Made by a program: the position numbers and the translations under genes | Source of the DNA: Dryomyza anilis | Taxonomy: Eukaryota; Arthropoda; Insecta; Diptera; Dryomyzidae | DNA length: 64,000 nt | Assembly: GCA_951804985.1 (NCBI GenBank) | Contig: OX638134.1 | Location: forward strand, 6,758,001-6,822,000 | Direction of reading: 5' to 3' | Notes under the pieces: model-generated | The model's input: the letters and a program-made list of their open reading frames with translations, nothing else | Database searches by the model: none | Told to the model about the DNA's origin: nothing | Part shown: one piece after another, positions 44,106-56,559 of the stretch | Numbering within the stretch: the stretch's first letter is position 1 | Layout: every line of letters starts with the position of its first letter

Positions 44106-46130
44106 ATAATTAAAATAAAACAGACAAAAAAATGTAAATTTGAAAAAAAAATCTTCCTAAATTTTAAAGTCCTCTCCATAGATATTATGAATTCCATAAT
44201 TAAAGTGTTACATTCAACAAATAAAATTTAAAAATTTGTCATTTAAAACTATTTATATTCATGTTACTCTGACACATAGTTCATAGTAACAATTTTGAAT
44301 AATTAGTCGCATCCCTAGTCAAATAGTATCACGAGTCATGATCCCAAAATTATTATTGTATTTTGTCCTTGTCAAACCTTACCAGATTTAGACATGATCA
44401 TGTCATGTCTTCCCTAATAGGTCAAATTTCTACTACGGATATTGAGAAAGACCTAAATGTTGTAGTTTTGAAGTAAGTAGTTTATCAGCATGTCAAGAGG
44501 TTTAAAAATGATATAAAATGCTTTATTATTAAACCATGTTGTCTTTTAAATCCATACAAATCAAAGACTTCAGTTAATATACAGAGAAAAAATACATGAT
44601 AAATTTTAAATAAATAAATTCTAATTTACTTTAAATAGTTAAAGGACAAAAGTGCCACAATTTAATTAAAAATTCAACACATTAGCATACAAAATTCGTC
44701 ATTTAAAATTATTCATGTCATTCTGGCACTCATATGAGAAGGATCAGAAGTGTTGGTACTTTTTAAATAGTTCAGCGGCAACTAAAGAGCCTCTTAAAAA
44801 TAGCATGAGTTCAAGATAAGATGATTTATTAATAACGCATTTATAAAAGTACTTAATGTGGGCAACGTCATGATTAATTTAATATTTACTGCGACATAAT
44901 ATTGCCAACTAATTGTGATGCCGCTCTTGAGATATAAAATATAAAAGATAAAAAAGAAAAATATATATTTTTTTTAAAGATTCTGTCAATGACTTCTGTT
45001 GTTTAATATTAATATTTATTTTACAATAGTTGCTATTTTCTGCGTAATACTAGTTTTATAATCTGTTGTTTTACAAGAGTGCCGCCGACATTTATTTCGC
45101 GATAAAACTCATTAAAAACGACATGAACAGTTTCTTCCAAGAAATACAAAAGGATTATATTAGATAAATTCACTAAAAGATACCACCTCCCAGTCTCCTG
45201 AAAACATTGCGTCATACAGTGAAATACAAAAACTTGAGACACGTGGTGCATTTCCTTGACATACGCACGTATTTCCGTTTCTCATACCCAAAAGTCAGTA
45301 TACCGCCCACCCACAATAGCGTCATTTCCCATGGCGTTCCAAGAAAGCCTACGTCGTCGTACTCAATCGTACCCAGCCTCCGCGGGCAACAATTTGGTCC
45401 GACTGACTTATGGGCTTGGTTCGCTTAACTACCGCTGCTTATTTGGCAAATAGACTAACTGCTGGGTTTGCATTAACTATTTGTTAAGCGTCTCTCAATG
45501 GTTTGCCCCATTAACGTTAATCACCGACAAGTCCTTAACCATTTTCTATGCTGCCTGTTGCCGCTACTACTATTGCCTTCAACTCTTCCTTGACTTGTTC
45601 TTGTCCATGTCCTTCGGTGGCTCTTTGTTTGTTTGTTTGTTTGTTAATTTTCTATCTTTCTGCGCACAGTTATTGTATATATCGGCTACATTTTCAATTA
45701 AAGTTGGCTAACTGGTTGGTTGCTTTCCCAATTTGTTTGTTTCTCGACTGCCATAAAAATTATGAGATATGTCTTAACATTTTTTGGGTGGGGTTCTACG
45801 AAAAGTTGGTTGGTTCGTTAGTTGGTTGGTTGTTTGGTTGTAAAGTGTTCTATCGTATGATGACCAACCCAGCGAAACCACTGTAACTATCATTTCGCGT
45901 TTGGAGAATATGAGAAAAAGTTGGCCAAATTAAGTGGTTTCAAAAACCACTTAGAGCAACAAACTACGCAGGAAACTACGACGTATGTAGTGGTATCTAC
46001 AGTGAATGATTCTAGATTGTACAGGTCTATGTATATTAACTGTACCCAGCAGAAAATTAGGCAGCCCTGTTGAATTCAAGGTTGTATTTAGATCTGTACC
46101 ATTCAGTAATAGGTTTTGCTATTCAGGCAT
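44106..46130. other. Mostly single-copy DNA; balanced block 45030-45900
   Basis: 45030-45900 is the longest balanced, non-repetitive stretch of this part (for example GCGTTCCAAGAAAGCCTACG, then ATTTGGTCCGACTGACTTAT). Frames on both strands (minus 45033-45251, plus 45256-45453 and 45548-45886) show no domain I recognise and contradict each other. TTTG repeats (45627-45650) and GTTGGTTGG repeats (45815-45840) lie inside. A 9-bp hairpin AAGTGGTTT/AAACCACTT is near 45934. Functional noncoding DNA is possible. Confidence 0.35.
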
Positions 46131-47870
46131 GATTTTTCTGTAGTAACACATTTTTTTTTAATAATTTTTTTATGGAAAAAAATGTTGGTTTTTTTGGGAA
46201 AAAAATATTTTTTTTTTCGAACTTTTTTTTTCTACTTTTTTATGAAAGAAATTTGTTTTTTTTTTCATAAATTAAAAATATCGATTTTTTTCAATAAATT
46301 TTTTTCGTACATTTTAAGGACATCAAAAATAAATAAAAAAAAAATTCAATTTTTTTTTTTTTTGAAAAATTAAAAAAAAAATGTATTCATAAATATGAAG
46401 ACTCATATATGAATACGTTCATATATATAATGAATGCATTCAGGAATATGTCATTTAATGAACGGTGGTATCAATATGAAGAATCTGGTAGTTGAAAAAA
46501 TTCATAATATTTATAAATAAATTCATCATATTGATGATTTTATTTGTTCTATGTAGAACTCATTACAAAACACATCAAATTGGTCAAAATTGATTAAAAA
46601 TATTTTCAGTTTAAATGTATTCAATTTTGAATTATACCCTCAAATCATTAAATTAAATGCCTAAAATATTAAAATTATAATTGCACTATTTTATTAAGTC
46701 TAAAATAAATAAATTCATTATTACTTCAACTACTCTATCCATTTACATCTCTTATTAAACCGCATTTAGACCCAAACAAACAAAGGTTTTGATTCCTGAG
46801 CTATTTATATCAGCAAATGAAAACGAAACTAATAAAAGTCATGATTTCGGAATTTTTCCTGATGTCGGTTTTGGTATTTTTCCAACATTTTAATTAATTT
46901 TCTTTTTGTTAATAAAAAAAAAGTGTCCGAAATTTTTTTTTTAATACATTTTTACAAAGAAATGTTTTTTCGAAGAATTTTTTTGAAATAATTTTTTTTT
47001 TACATTTTTTTTTTAATTTTATTTTCGAAAAACTTTTTTTTTTGAAAAATTCGTAAAAAAATATTTTTAAATTTTAGTAAGATTTTGAAAAGGGAAATAT
47101 ATCAAAAATTATCAAAGCATCAACATAATATTGATGAATTTCGTTCTTCAAACCATGATTCATTGTATTGAAGAACTATTCATAATATTGATAACTACAA
47201 AACATCAATGTTATGAATTCATTAGCAATTTGATAAATTACCGAAAATGTGTTCTTTAATATGATAAAGTTTATGTGAAGAATACGTTTCATCATAATAA
47301 TGAACAAAAACATAAAATACAACATATATGTACATCATATTGAAGAATGCTGTTCATAAAACTAAATTTCAATCAAAATATGTATTTTTCATTCATTTTT
47401 TTCCATACTTCTCAGTTCTTAAATAGTTTTTTTTTATGTTATTTCTTATAAAATGCTTCGTCGACAAATTAGTAAAATGTTTTTTTAATATATTTATTTA
47501 TAATTACAAGTTTTTATTATTTTTATCAAATTTTTTTAAGACCTTTTTTTCGAACTAATTTTTCTAACTTTTTGAAGATTTTTTTTTAAATAATATTTAT
47601 CACCCATTTTTTTTTTTTTTTTGTAATTTTTTTTTTTCGAATTTTTATTTTTAAGGATATTTTTTTTAAATTTTATTTTCAAAAAAATTTTTTTTTTAGT
47701 TCTTAAAAAAAAAATTTAAGTACATTTTTTCGAATTTTATTTTCAAAAAACTTTTTTTTTTAAATTCGTAAAAAAAATGTTGGAAAAAAATGTATACTTT
47801 TTCAAAATAATATTTTATAAATCAAGCTAAATATTTAAAAATTAAATAAATTTATATGAATTACACATAT
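46131..47870. repeat. A/T homopolymer-rich DNA
   Basis: Long T and A runs (46150-46380, 46900-47060, 47560-47780) alternate with ATTCATAATATTGATGAA-type phrases that recur loosely (46490-46540, 47120-47220). Frames give F/K-rich peptides only. No gene. Confidence 0.6.
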
Positions 47871-47873
47871 ATA

Positions 47874-50445
47874 GAGGAGCCTGTGGTAAAGTGGAATGTG
47901 GGAAATTTGCAATTTTTAGACATGTTTTTGCACTTAGAATAATAAAAACAATTGTCAAATGCTTCTCAATATGGCATTAACTTTTTCATCCGCAATTATA
48001 AACAAATTATACAATTTTGTTGCATTTGGAGAACAAGTGAACAATTTTTTTTATAAATTTAAACTTTTTTTTCTTCTTATTTGTTCTTGTGTTATTTTTT
48101 TATTATTTTATTGTAATGTTTTTTTATATGTACTTAATATATTTTACAATATTATGAAAATAACAAAAAAAAATGAAAAATAAATACTAAAATAGCATTT
48201 TGGTAAACATTTGGAAGTTTCCCACTTTACCCAAATTTTTTTGAACAAGTACAAATTTGAGTTGTTTTGAAAAATCGCTCAAACATCAATTAAAAGACAC
48301 ATTAATGATATTCTGTTAATGTAAATAATTACATCATGGACCAGTTTATAGAATATAACTATAGAATATATACTATATAATTTATAGAATATATATACTA
48401 TAATTATGAAATTTCAGGAGTATTGATAAAAATGCAAAATAGAACAATTATGGGATATATGAGAAAATGCATAGATATTTTTAAACAGAAAATCAAAAAT
48501 CTACCAACATAATTACAATCAAAATGTAAAATTAACAAGAATAGCAACAGCAAATGTAGTAATTAAAAACGCTTATTCAAGTTAAATAGAGTTCGTTGTA
48601 TTACAGGCTGTCATAGTAACGCATCTGCAAGTCAGCATAAATATTATCGTTTTTTACGGTGCATTTCTTTTTTTTTATTTTAATTTGATTTATTGTTAAA
48701 TATGAAGAAAACATAAATTGTGCAAGAAAAAATTACAACAAATTACAACATGTTGCACATTTTCACTTTACTGTACTTTTTTTTACAATGATAACAACAG
48801 TAGTGAGCACAGTACGCAGTTTTAGATTTTTTTTTAACAAGTTGGCTTAAAAAAAAGACCGGAAGCTAAGCAAGTTTTACAAATATTAAGTAGGCAAAAA
48901 ACACATTTTTTTCGTCTATATATGTTGTGCTGCTTACCACTGTTGTGGCGGAAATGCTGGGAGAATAAATGAAGATATATATTTTGGCGTAGGTTTTTTT
49001 CATTGGGTGCCAAGCAATAATTTTTGCTGTAGGCAGCTACTTTTCTTCTTACCTAAAATTTCATACAAAAAATGTACATAGAAGAAAGTAATGCATCATT
49101 TCCAGTGATCAATAAATTATGTCGAGTCAAAAAAAAATGCATTAAAATATAGAAAAAGACAAAAATGTGTTCAAAGTATTCGATGTATCCGATTTAAAGC
49201 GGTTACTCGTTTTGTTGTCTATACATTACTCGTTATTTTGTTCTGTAGCAGTACTCGTTATTATTTCTCCATGTAGTACTCGCTATTTTGTTTAGCTCCA
49301 ATACTCGTTATTTTGTTTAGTACTCGTTATATTTTAGAGCAATTAATAAATAACGTCGTGCATTAAAAATTCTATTAAAATACAAAAGTATTCGTTGTAT
49401 CCGCTTGAGTTACTCTTTTTTTTGTATTGTAGAGGTACTCGTTATTTTTGTAGAATGATCAATAAACTATGTCGAGAATTAAAATAAATGCACAAAATGA
49501 AGAATAAGACAAACAACTTCATGAGTTAAAATTACATAGAAGAAAGTAATGCATTTAATGCATTCATTATGTCGAGTCTAAAAAAATGCATTAAAAAAAT
49601 AAAAAGACAAAAATGTGCTCAAAGTATTTGTTTTATTCGCTTTGAAGCGGTTACTCGTTTTGTTGTCTAGCAGCATTACTCCTTCTGTTCAGTAGCTGTA
49701 CTCGTTATTCTTTCTCCATGTAGTACTCGATATTTTGTTTAACACCAATACTCGTTATACTTAAGAGCGATTGTTAAATTATGTCTTGAATAAAAAATTG
49801 CATTAAAATAAGAAAAATGATAAAAAAAAATAAATGTGGGTATTCGTTGCATCCGATTTGAAGCGGTTACTCGTTTTGTTGTCTAGCAGCATTACTCGTT
49901 TATTTGATTCAGTAGTAGTACTCGTTATTCTTTATCCATCCAGAACTCGTTATTTTCATTAGCATCAATAGTCGTTATTTTGTTTAGTACTCGTTATATT
50001 TTAGAGCGGTTATTAAATTATGTCGTGCATGGACAATTCCATTATAATTAAAAAAAACAAATAATAGATGTGAGTATTTAAAGTATTCGTAATATCCGCT
50101 GCGTTTTGTTGTCTTTGTACTCGTTACTTTTTTTAGAGCAATGAATAAATTATGTCGAAAATTAACTAAACAACGCATAAAATAAAGAAAAAGACAAACA
50201 ACTTCATGGGTTCAAATCATTTCTCTTTATTTTATTTAAACAGTATTCCTTATTTTGTCTTTCCCAAATACTCGATACTTTGTTTAGTAGTACTACTCGT
50301 TACTTTTTAAAGCTATTAATAAATTGAATAAATTAAAGACAACGAACGACTCTATTGAATAGGCCATTCAAAACAATTAAAAAAAATATGTAAATTTACT
50401 TTTTTGGAGGCATATCAAAACTGTCCCACTTTACTACAGTTTCCC
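47874..50445. mobile_element. 2.6-kb TIR element flanked by TA, non-autonomous
   Basis: The left end GAGGAGCCTGTGGTAAAGTGG (47874) is inverted at the right by CCACTTTACTACAGTTTCCC (to 50445), each bordered by TA, the signature of Tc1/mariner-type insertion. Internal 48172-48345 is homologous to 8348-8515. Most of the right half is a tandem array (49080-50360). No transposase frame of useful length is visible. Confidence 0.7.
49080..50360. repeat. ~205-245-bp complex tandem repeat rich in TACTCGTTATTTTGT
   Basis: GCGGTTACTCGTTTTGTTGTCT recurs at about 49200, 49648 and 49864, with diverged counterparts near 49405 and 50098. Each unit contains several TACTCGTTATTTTG sub-repeats, an AAATTATGTCG block and a GCATTAAAATA..AAAAAGACAAA block. 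It is nested inside the TIR element. Confidence 0.8.
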
Positions 50446-51629
50446 TAAATATGTATATATATATTTTTTTTAGTGTAATAGTGTTACAAGTGGTAGGAAA
50501 ACTACCTAAAGCAGATGAAAGAATTATAAAAATGTAAGTAGGAAAAGTAGTTGTAGAGTGAGAAGGATTTCATATTATAAAATAGTTGAAAGTTTCAAAG
50601 TAAACGCAGCAGAAGATAAACTAAGAAGGTCACTGAACATAAGGACCTAACTAAAGAGCTGTTTATGAACGGTAAAGGACCAGTGATGAAAAATAAAAAC
50701 TATGTCATAAGTTGGACTGCAGTTCAGAATTAAGTGGATAATTCCAAAGCTTATACAGAGATTATGTTATGCCTACAAACTAATTCAAAACTAATTCTGA
50801 CAATGATTTTTATGAGATAATATGAAAATTTAATTTTATTAAAAATGTTAAAGGAAATTTATATAAAAAATCTTATTTTATATTTATTTTTTGTGCCCGG
50901 CATTATCAAACAGAAAATGAAAAATTACAAAGAAATTGTATTTCATTTAAGCATTTTGAAGTGTTCGCAATAAAAAGTCCAAAGCAAAAAAATTATTTTC
51001 TTTTTTTTAATTTTTAAGTATTTTAATTAATTTAAATAATATTTTAAAACAATTACAATGAAAGCTTTTCAGCAAAAAAAAAAATAGGCAAACTTTGCAA
51101 ACAGAATCTGTGGTATCGCTTGTATGGCACTTCGGTGCTCAGATGGCGATTTACATGAACAATGAAAAAAATATAAAAGAAATAATAAAACAAAACTTCA
51201 TAAAAATAAAATAAAAACCAATCAATTTCAATCACTTTATATTATGTGGCTGATAAAATAGTGCAGTAGTGTGCACAATGCGCGCACTTGTAGTTGGAAC
51301 AGAAATGCACACAAATGGATTTAAAATATTTATCAAAATTGTAAAAATACTTAAAATATTAAATACAAAAATTTTGAATATAAATAAATTAATTCTAAAT
51401 AAAATAATAAAATTACAACATTGAAATAAGCAAGAACATCTGCTAGAACATTTAGACATTCGGTTGACACAGCAGTTAAAAGCACAGACACACACCAAAT
51501 TCTCCTTATTCCTCATTTAGTACATACTACAACCGATAAGTTTTTGGCTTTAAACTATAACTATATTTATTAAAAATATTTAATATTTAATAAAAATTTA
51601 ACAAATAACATTTATAAAAAAATAACTAA

Positions 51630-51633
<4 letters not shown>
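50446..51633. other. AT-rich spacer; no gene recognised
   Basis: 51232-51516 contains a 94-codon minus frame that is cysteine/isoleucine-rich with no recognised domain. 51240-51300 and 51440-51520 are slightly more balanced. Nothing else stands out. Confidence 0.3.
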
Positions 51634-51692
<59 letters not shown>

Positions 51693-51697
51693 TTTTT
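51634..51697. repeat. (TA)n microsatellite followed by T23
   Basis: About 20 TA units (51634-51674) run directly into a T homopolymer (51675-51697). A frame reading through both gives only IY and K repeats. Confidence 0.97.
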
Positions 51698-51742
51698 AAT
51701 AGAACACTGCTATATTCGGTTGTCACAACAGTCAACAACATA

Positions 51743-52125
51743 CCCAGTATACCACGAATCAGAGAGCTTTTGAAAGCCTTCAACAATTCTCGAAATAGCT
51801 TCGAAATTTAAATGTTCTCTTGTTCTTAATTAGAATTTTAAAAGATTTTCGTATTTTTCGTATATTGTTTTGAACATTTATCGAAGACATCAATTTTCAT
51901 AGAAGATTTTTTCTTGAATGTCAAACTTATTTCTAGAGTTTGAAGGCATGAGGTTCTTATAATTCTTGTTTCGATAAAACTTACAGTTGTCGGTTCTATA
52001 TATTTCGACCATTTTGATAGAATTTTTCTCATAATGTCAGTGTGAGAAGTGGCATCGATATCGTAAAAATCTTTCTGCATCACGAAACAGTTTAGTTGTG
52101 ATAACGAAACGAATACCATACTGGG
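51743..52125. mobile_element. MITE with CCCAGTAT termini and TA duplication
   Basis: TA-CCCAGTATACCACGAAT at the left is inverted by GAATACCATACTGGG-TA at the right (TA at 51741-51742 and 52126-52127). Internal TCTCGAAATAGCTTCGAAAT matches the element at 38656. About 383 bp with a 105-codon minus frame that is not a known transposase. Confidence 0.7.
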
Positions 52126-52199
52126 TAGACTAACGCCAAAATTTTTCCTATTCATTTAGTTAATATCACAAATAAAAGTGTATAATAGTTAGGAGAACC

Positions 52200-52995
52200 A
52201 AAAAGTTGAATTGGGAATTATTTGGATGTCGAAACAAAAAGTTTTCTAAAAATATGCATTCGAAATTGCAGACCCTTAGCAATCACTTTTTATAATACAA
52301 AATTATATAACTATCATAAAAACCTTAATTGCTATCTGTCTTCAAATTGTCAATGTAAATTTTAATATTAAAAGAAATTTCAATATTCAAAAAAGTTTTC
52401 TAGAAATTTGTGTTCGAAATTCTGGACCCTTAGCCGACACTTTTGTTAATAAAAAAAATATACAACATACGAGAAGTATTTTTTCTAAAAACATTAAATG
52501 CTATCTTTGCTATCTTAATTATAATAGCGAATTTTAATATAAAAAGAAATTTCAAAATTAAAAATAGTTAACCAGAAAATAACATTTGAAATTTCAAAAC
52601 CTTACAGAACTTTAGAATTGAAAATTTTCCAATAAACTTTAACTGTCTTACCTTTAATTATCTAATGTAATTTGAATATAAAAAGGAATTTTAATGTTTA
52701 AAATAGATTTCAAGAAATGAAAATTCAAAATTCTTTAGAATAGAATAGAATTCTTCAGAACTTTAAAAATACAAATTTCCTTAAAATTTGAATTCTGCAA
52801 GAGCTAATTTGAATATAAAAAGGAATTTCAATGTTTAAAATAGCCGTCAATTTTGATAATCAAAAAAATGCGGAATATTAGAATGCAATGCAAATTTCTT
52901 AAAAACTTCATTCGCTATCTTTTCAAGAAAATTCCTTTTGAAATTCCCGACCCTTAACAATGACTTCGCAGAATAAAAATATTACAAAACGTTGG
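52200..52995. repeat. ~160-bp degenerate tandem repeat
   Basis: Units are marked by TTTTCTAGAAATTTGTGTTCGAAATT..GACCCTTAG at about 52239, 52398, 52569, 52707 and 52919, and by AATATAAAAAGAAATTTCAAT blocks. Strongly diverged. The last unit (GAAATTCCCGACCC) leads into the 41-bp array. Confidence 0.65.
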
Positions 52996-53039
52996 AAAAG
53001 TAAAATTCCAAAAAAACTACACCATTTACAAATGTAATT

Positions 53040-53740
53040 CAGAAAAGGCCAATGAATTTCAAAAGACATCAATTCAAATTCAGAAATTCCATTTGAAATT
53101 CAAAAGAAATCACTTAAAATTCAGAAATTCCATTTGAAATTCAAAAGAAATTACTTAAAATTCAGAAATTCCATTTGAAATTCAAAGACATCACTTGAAA
53201 TTCAGAAATTGCATTTGAAATTCAAAAGACATCAATTGAAATTCAGAAATTCCATTTGAAATTCAAAAGACTTCACTTAAAATTCAGAAACTCCGTTTGA
53301 AATACAAAAGACATCACTTAAAATTCAGAAATTCCATTTGAAATACAAAAGACATCACTTAAAATTCAGAAATTCCATTTGAAATTCAAAAGTCATCAAT
53401 TTAAATTCAGAAATTCCATTTGAAATTCAAAAGACATCACTTTAAATTCAGAAATTGCATTTGAAATTCAAAAGACATCAATTGAAATTCAGAAATTCCA
53501 TTTGAAATTCAAAAGACATCAATTTAAATTCAGAAACTCCATTTGAAATTCAAAAGACTTCACTTAAAATTCAGAAACTCCGTTTGAAATACAAAAGACA
53601 TCACTTAAAATTCATAAATTCCATTTGAAATACAAAAGACATCACTTAAAATTCAGAAATTCCATTTCAAATTCAAAAGACATCAATTGAAATTCAGAAA
53701 TTCCATTTGAAATTCAAAAGACATCAATTGAAATAAGTTC
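53040..53740. repeat. 41-bp satellite with 6-7-monomer higher-order repeat
   Basis: CAGAAATTCCATTTGAAATT recurs every 41 bp (53081, 53122, 53163, then 53203 after a 1-bp loss), about 17 units. Variant monomers repeat in order: GCATTTG at 53211 and 53457 (246 bp, 6 units) and CTCCGTTTG at 53285 and 53572 (287 bp, 7 units), showing duplication of a block of monomers. Confidence 0.93.
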
Positions 53741-55160
53741 GGTTTTTGCCAACTATTATTTCCTTCAATTTCATGTCAAACATGAGATGTTCTATAGAAT
53801 ATGAAAATATTAGATTTTCATAATTTTAAAATGATACTACTCAGTTTTTTTCCTTTACGTATCTCTATTTCTAGTAACCAAATTGATGATTTTTTTTTTA
53901 TAATTTCTTTCTATAAGTTAAATTGATTAATTAGATTGATTAAATTGTATTATTCGGTACTCACCGCAAATTATATCAAAGAAACGAACCAAATTATTAT
54001 ATATTTCTTACAAGAAACTAAGCCTCTCGTTATCAAAAACCTATTTAAAACATTTACATGAATCAAATATATTTGTTGGCATAATAAATATATTGGTTGT
54101 TGCAACAACTTTTTTTTTATATATGTTTGAGTTGCCTACATTATGATTTAAAAGTTCGCACCCGATAAACTCAATGATTGCGTTGATTTTTTGATATTCA
54201 ATAAATTCTTGACATATTATTAAATTATGAATTTATCAAATATTAAATATTCACTGGCTGACGCGCTGTGACACCAGAGTGATTTTTACAACGAAGTGCG
54301 TGAAATAAAGCAAATTAAGGACAATAGCTGCCATGAACGGCAGAAGTTTACGATTACAGATGACAGGACAAATAATGAAGTCACTGAGTGTGTTTGAGAT
54401 CGTTTGTCTTTATATAATAATTGAAAAATGTTGCACAATTTTTACGTTTTATTTTACATTTTAATTTCTGATTTTGTCACTTTAAAATTATTTTAAATTT
54501 TGTTGATATCGTTCATTGAATAAGAAAAATAAGTTAAATGCACTATTTTAAAAACATTTTTTGAGAAAACTTTTCTTTTTTAATATAATGAAAACTAATC
54601 GATAAATTTTAAAAGTTGAAATGCTTCTTAATATATCGAACACTTCATTTCATTTTCATTTCATGCAAATATTGATCTTACCGTTCTAAAATTGTCGAAA
54701 ATATATAGATTTTTTTAAAACAATTATTAAATTTTAAAAATATATTTGCTGAATTTGCCCTATGTTTTTAATACCAAATTAATGTTAAGTCCTCCAATTC
54801 AATTCGCATTTTCTTAAGTAATTTTATTTTATTGAATTACCTATTTTTTTAATTATATTTAATACTAAAACTGTGTAAAATTATTCATCTTCTTTTTGTA
54901 TTTAGCACTCATAACTTATCAAAGTTTAATATTGACATGAATGTGGTTTATTTGTCTTGTTATTCGATATGTCAAAACGTGTCGGAAAATTGAAATTTTG
55001 TCAGTGTTGGCAAACGTTATTAAATAAGTAACGTTACAGAAAACATATTCTGTATACAAGTAACTTGTGTTAGTATGTGTTGGTATGAAAATAACAAAAA
55101 TGAGAAGCTTATACGATATCATGACGAACCCTTGTAGAAAATTACCATATTAGAGTAGAT
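53741..55160. other. AT-rich spacer; no gene recognised
   Basis: 54250-54420 is a balanced single-copy stretch (ACTGGCTGACGCGCTGTGAC). The rest is AT-rich with no array, no accepted frame and no terminal repeats that I could find. Confidence 0.35.
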
Positions 55161-55162
55161 AC

Positions 55163-55938
55163 ACGCAGAAAAAAAAAACATGGTTGTGGTGATCATATTT
55201 GAAGGGCATCATACTATGATTGAAGGTTATGGATGTAGGCAATCAAATAATATGTCTAATATGATCCTCAATGACAATATTGTGTTCCTTAAGTCATACT
55301 CAGTGACAATAGTACGATCAACGACCATACCCCGGTTTAACACCACCACAATATGGTCATCAATGACCGTATTATGATTCTACACAACCATACTACGATT
55401 GTCAGTGTCCATATGCAGATTTCATACAACCATACTATGTTTGTTAGTGACATTATTAAAATACTTCGTCACGACAACAACAAAAAACTCGACTGCTCGC
55501 TGCCATAGCAAACATGACTAAGAGAGAGCAAAAAAAAATGCTATTAAGTGAGAATTATATGATTGCAAATAATAAATTAATATATTATGATCAGTCAATA
55601 TCATGGTATGATTGGTATTGACCATATTTTGTTCGTGGCAGTCTTTATCGTAATCATAACATGGTTCTTATCAACCATATTTTGGTTTTTTTGAAATACA
55701 ATCATATTACAATAAATTGTCTAATATAATATGTTTATAGCGACCTTATTATTGTTGAAATCAAATTGATTGTGACAACTATCTATGATTGTAAAGAGCA
55801 TAGCATAGTTATCGCGTTCATGTCGCAACCATATTATTTATCTATTTGACTTGTAACTGGTCGGATTATGTCAAGGAAATAATGTATGAATTGATCAGTT
55901 CTCTATTATGAATCCAATACAATTTCTTCTAGGGAATG
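55163..55938. mobile_element. Candidate element rich in ACAACCATACTATGATTGT words
   Basis: It starts CACGCAGAAAAAAAA, like the CACCCAGAAAAAA end of the MITE at 18277, and carries many CAACCATACTA/CATGATTGT/TATGGTTGT words in both orientations. The right end (TTTCTTCTAGGG) is only a weak inverse match, so limits are tentative. Confidence 0.35.
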
Positions 55939-56139
55939 TTGGGGTACAAAAATCAATAAAATATAAAAAACTGTTAACTAAAAAAAATATATTTAAAATT
56001 CAAATTTTCTCCAATAGTTGAATTCTTTACTAAAAAATTAAAATGTATACATCAACTCCTATTTTTGGTTAAAAATCAATTTAATTCAATTTTTACTAGA
56101 AACTTAGTTTTGCCAACACTATTTTGTTTTTTTTTTTGC

Positions 56140-56545
56140 TCAGGTACTAAAATAAATAATAGGAAGCAATATAATCGTCGATGTATTTAAAATAGGAAAC
56201 ATGTGGAAACATATGACGATGAATGCAACAACGATAATGCTACTTCAACAGAGGAGGTGTTAGATTCTTAAACATTGCCATGAGCGAGAAATGATTGCCA
56301 TGAATGCAAATGTTCCACTGTGAAAGGAGATTTAGCAGTGGAAGCAAAAACATTTACCACATCAACTTTGAGCTTAGAAAACTTAGTGTTTGAAGGCCTT
56401 GGGGTAAACTGAATTCGATTCGCTTTTTCGGATTTTATTTGCACCGCATATGGTATTAATGGAGATGCATTCTGTTATTGAATGGACAACACATTAAAAA
56501 TGGAAATGAAAATGTAGTGCTGAAGCTGGAACATTAGCACTAATT
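56140..56545 (+). pseudogene. Possible decayed coding sequence beside the 19-bp array
   Basis: Non-repetitive, balanced DNA with several short but protein-like open stretches in shifting frames: KHVETYDDECNNDNATSTEE then VLDS stop; and RNDCHECKCSTVKGDLAVEA then KTFTTSTLSLENLVFEGLG, stop. Polar, mixed composition and abrupt frame changes suggest an old pseudogene or transposon remnant. I cannot identify a family. It may be chance. Confidence 0.25.
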
Positions 56546-56559
56546 CTTTTTCAGCATTC

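Noticed and set aside
45033..45886. Gene candidates in the balanced block
   Set aside because: Frames on both strands are short and conflicting, and none shows a recognisable domain; left as unresolved single-copy DNA.
46116..46373. 85-codon F/K-rich ORF
   Set aside because: It arises from T and A homopolymer runs.
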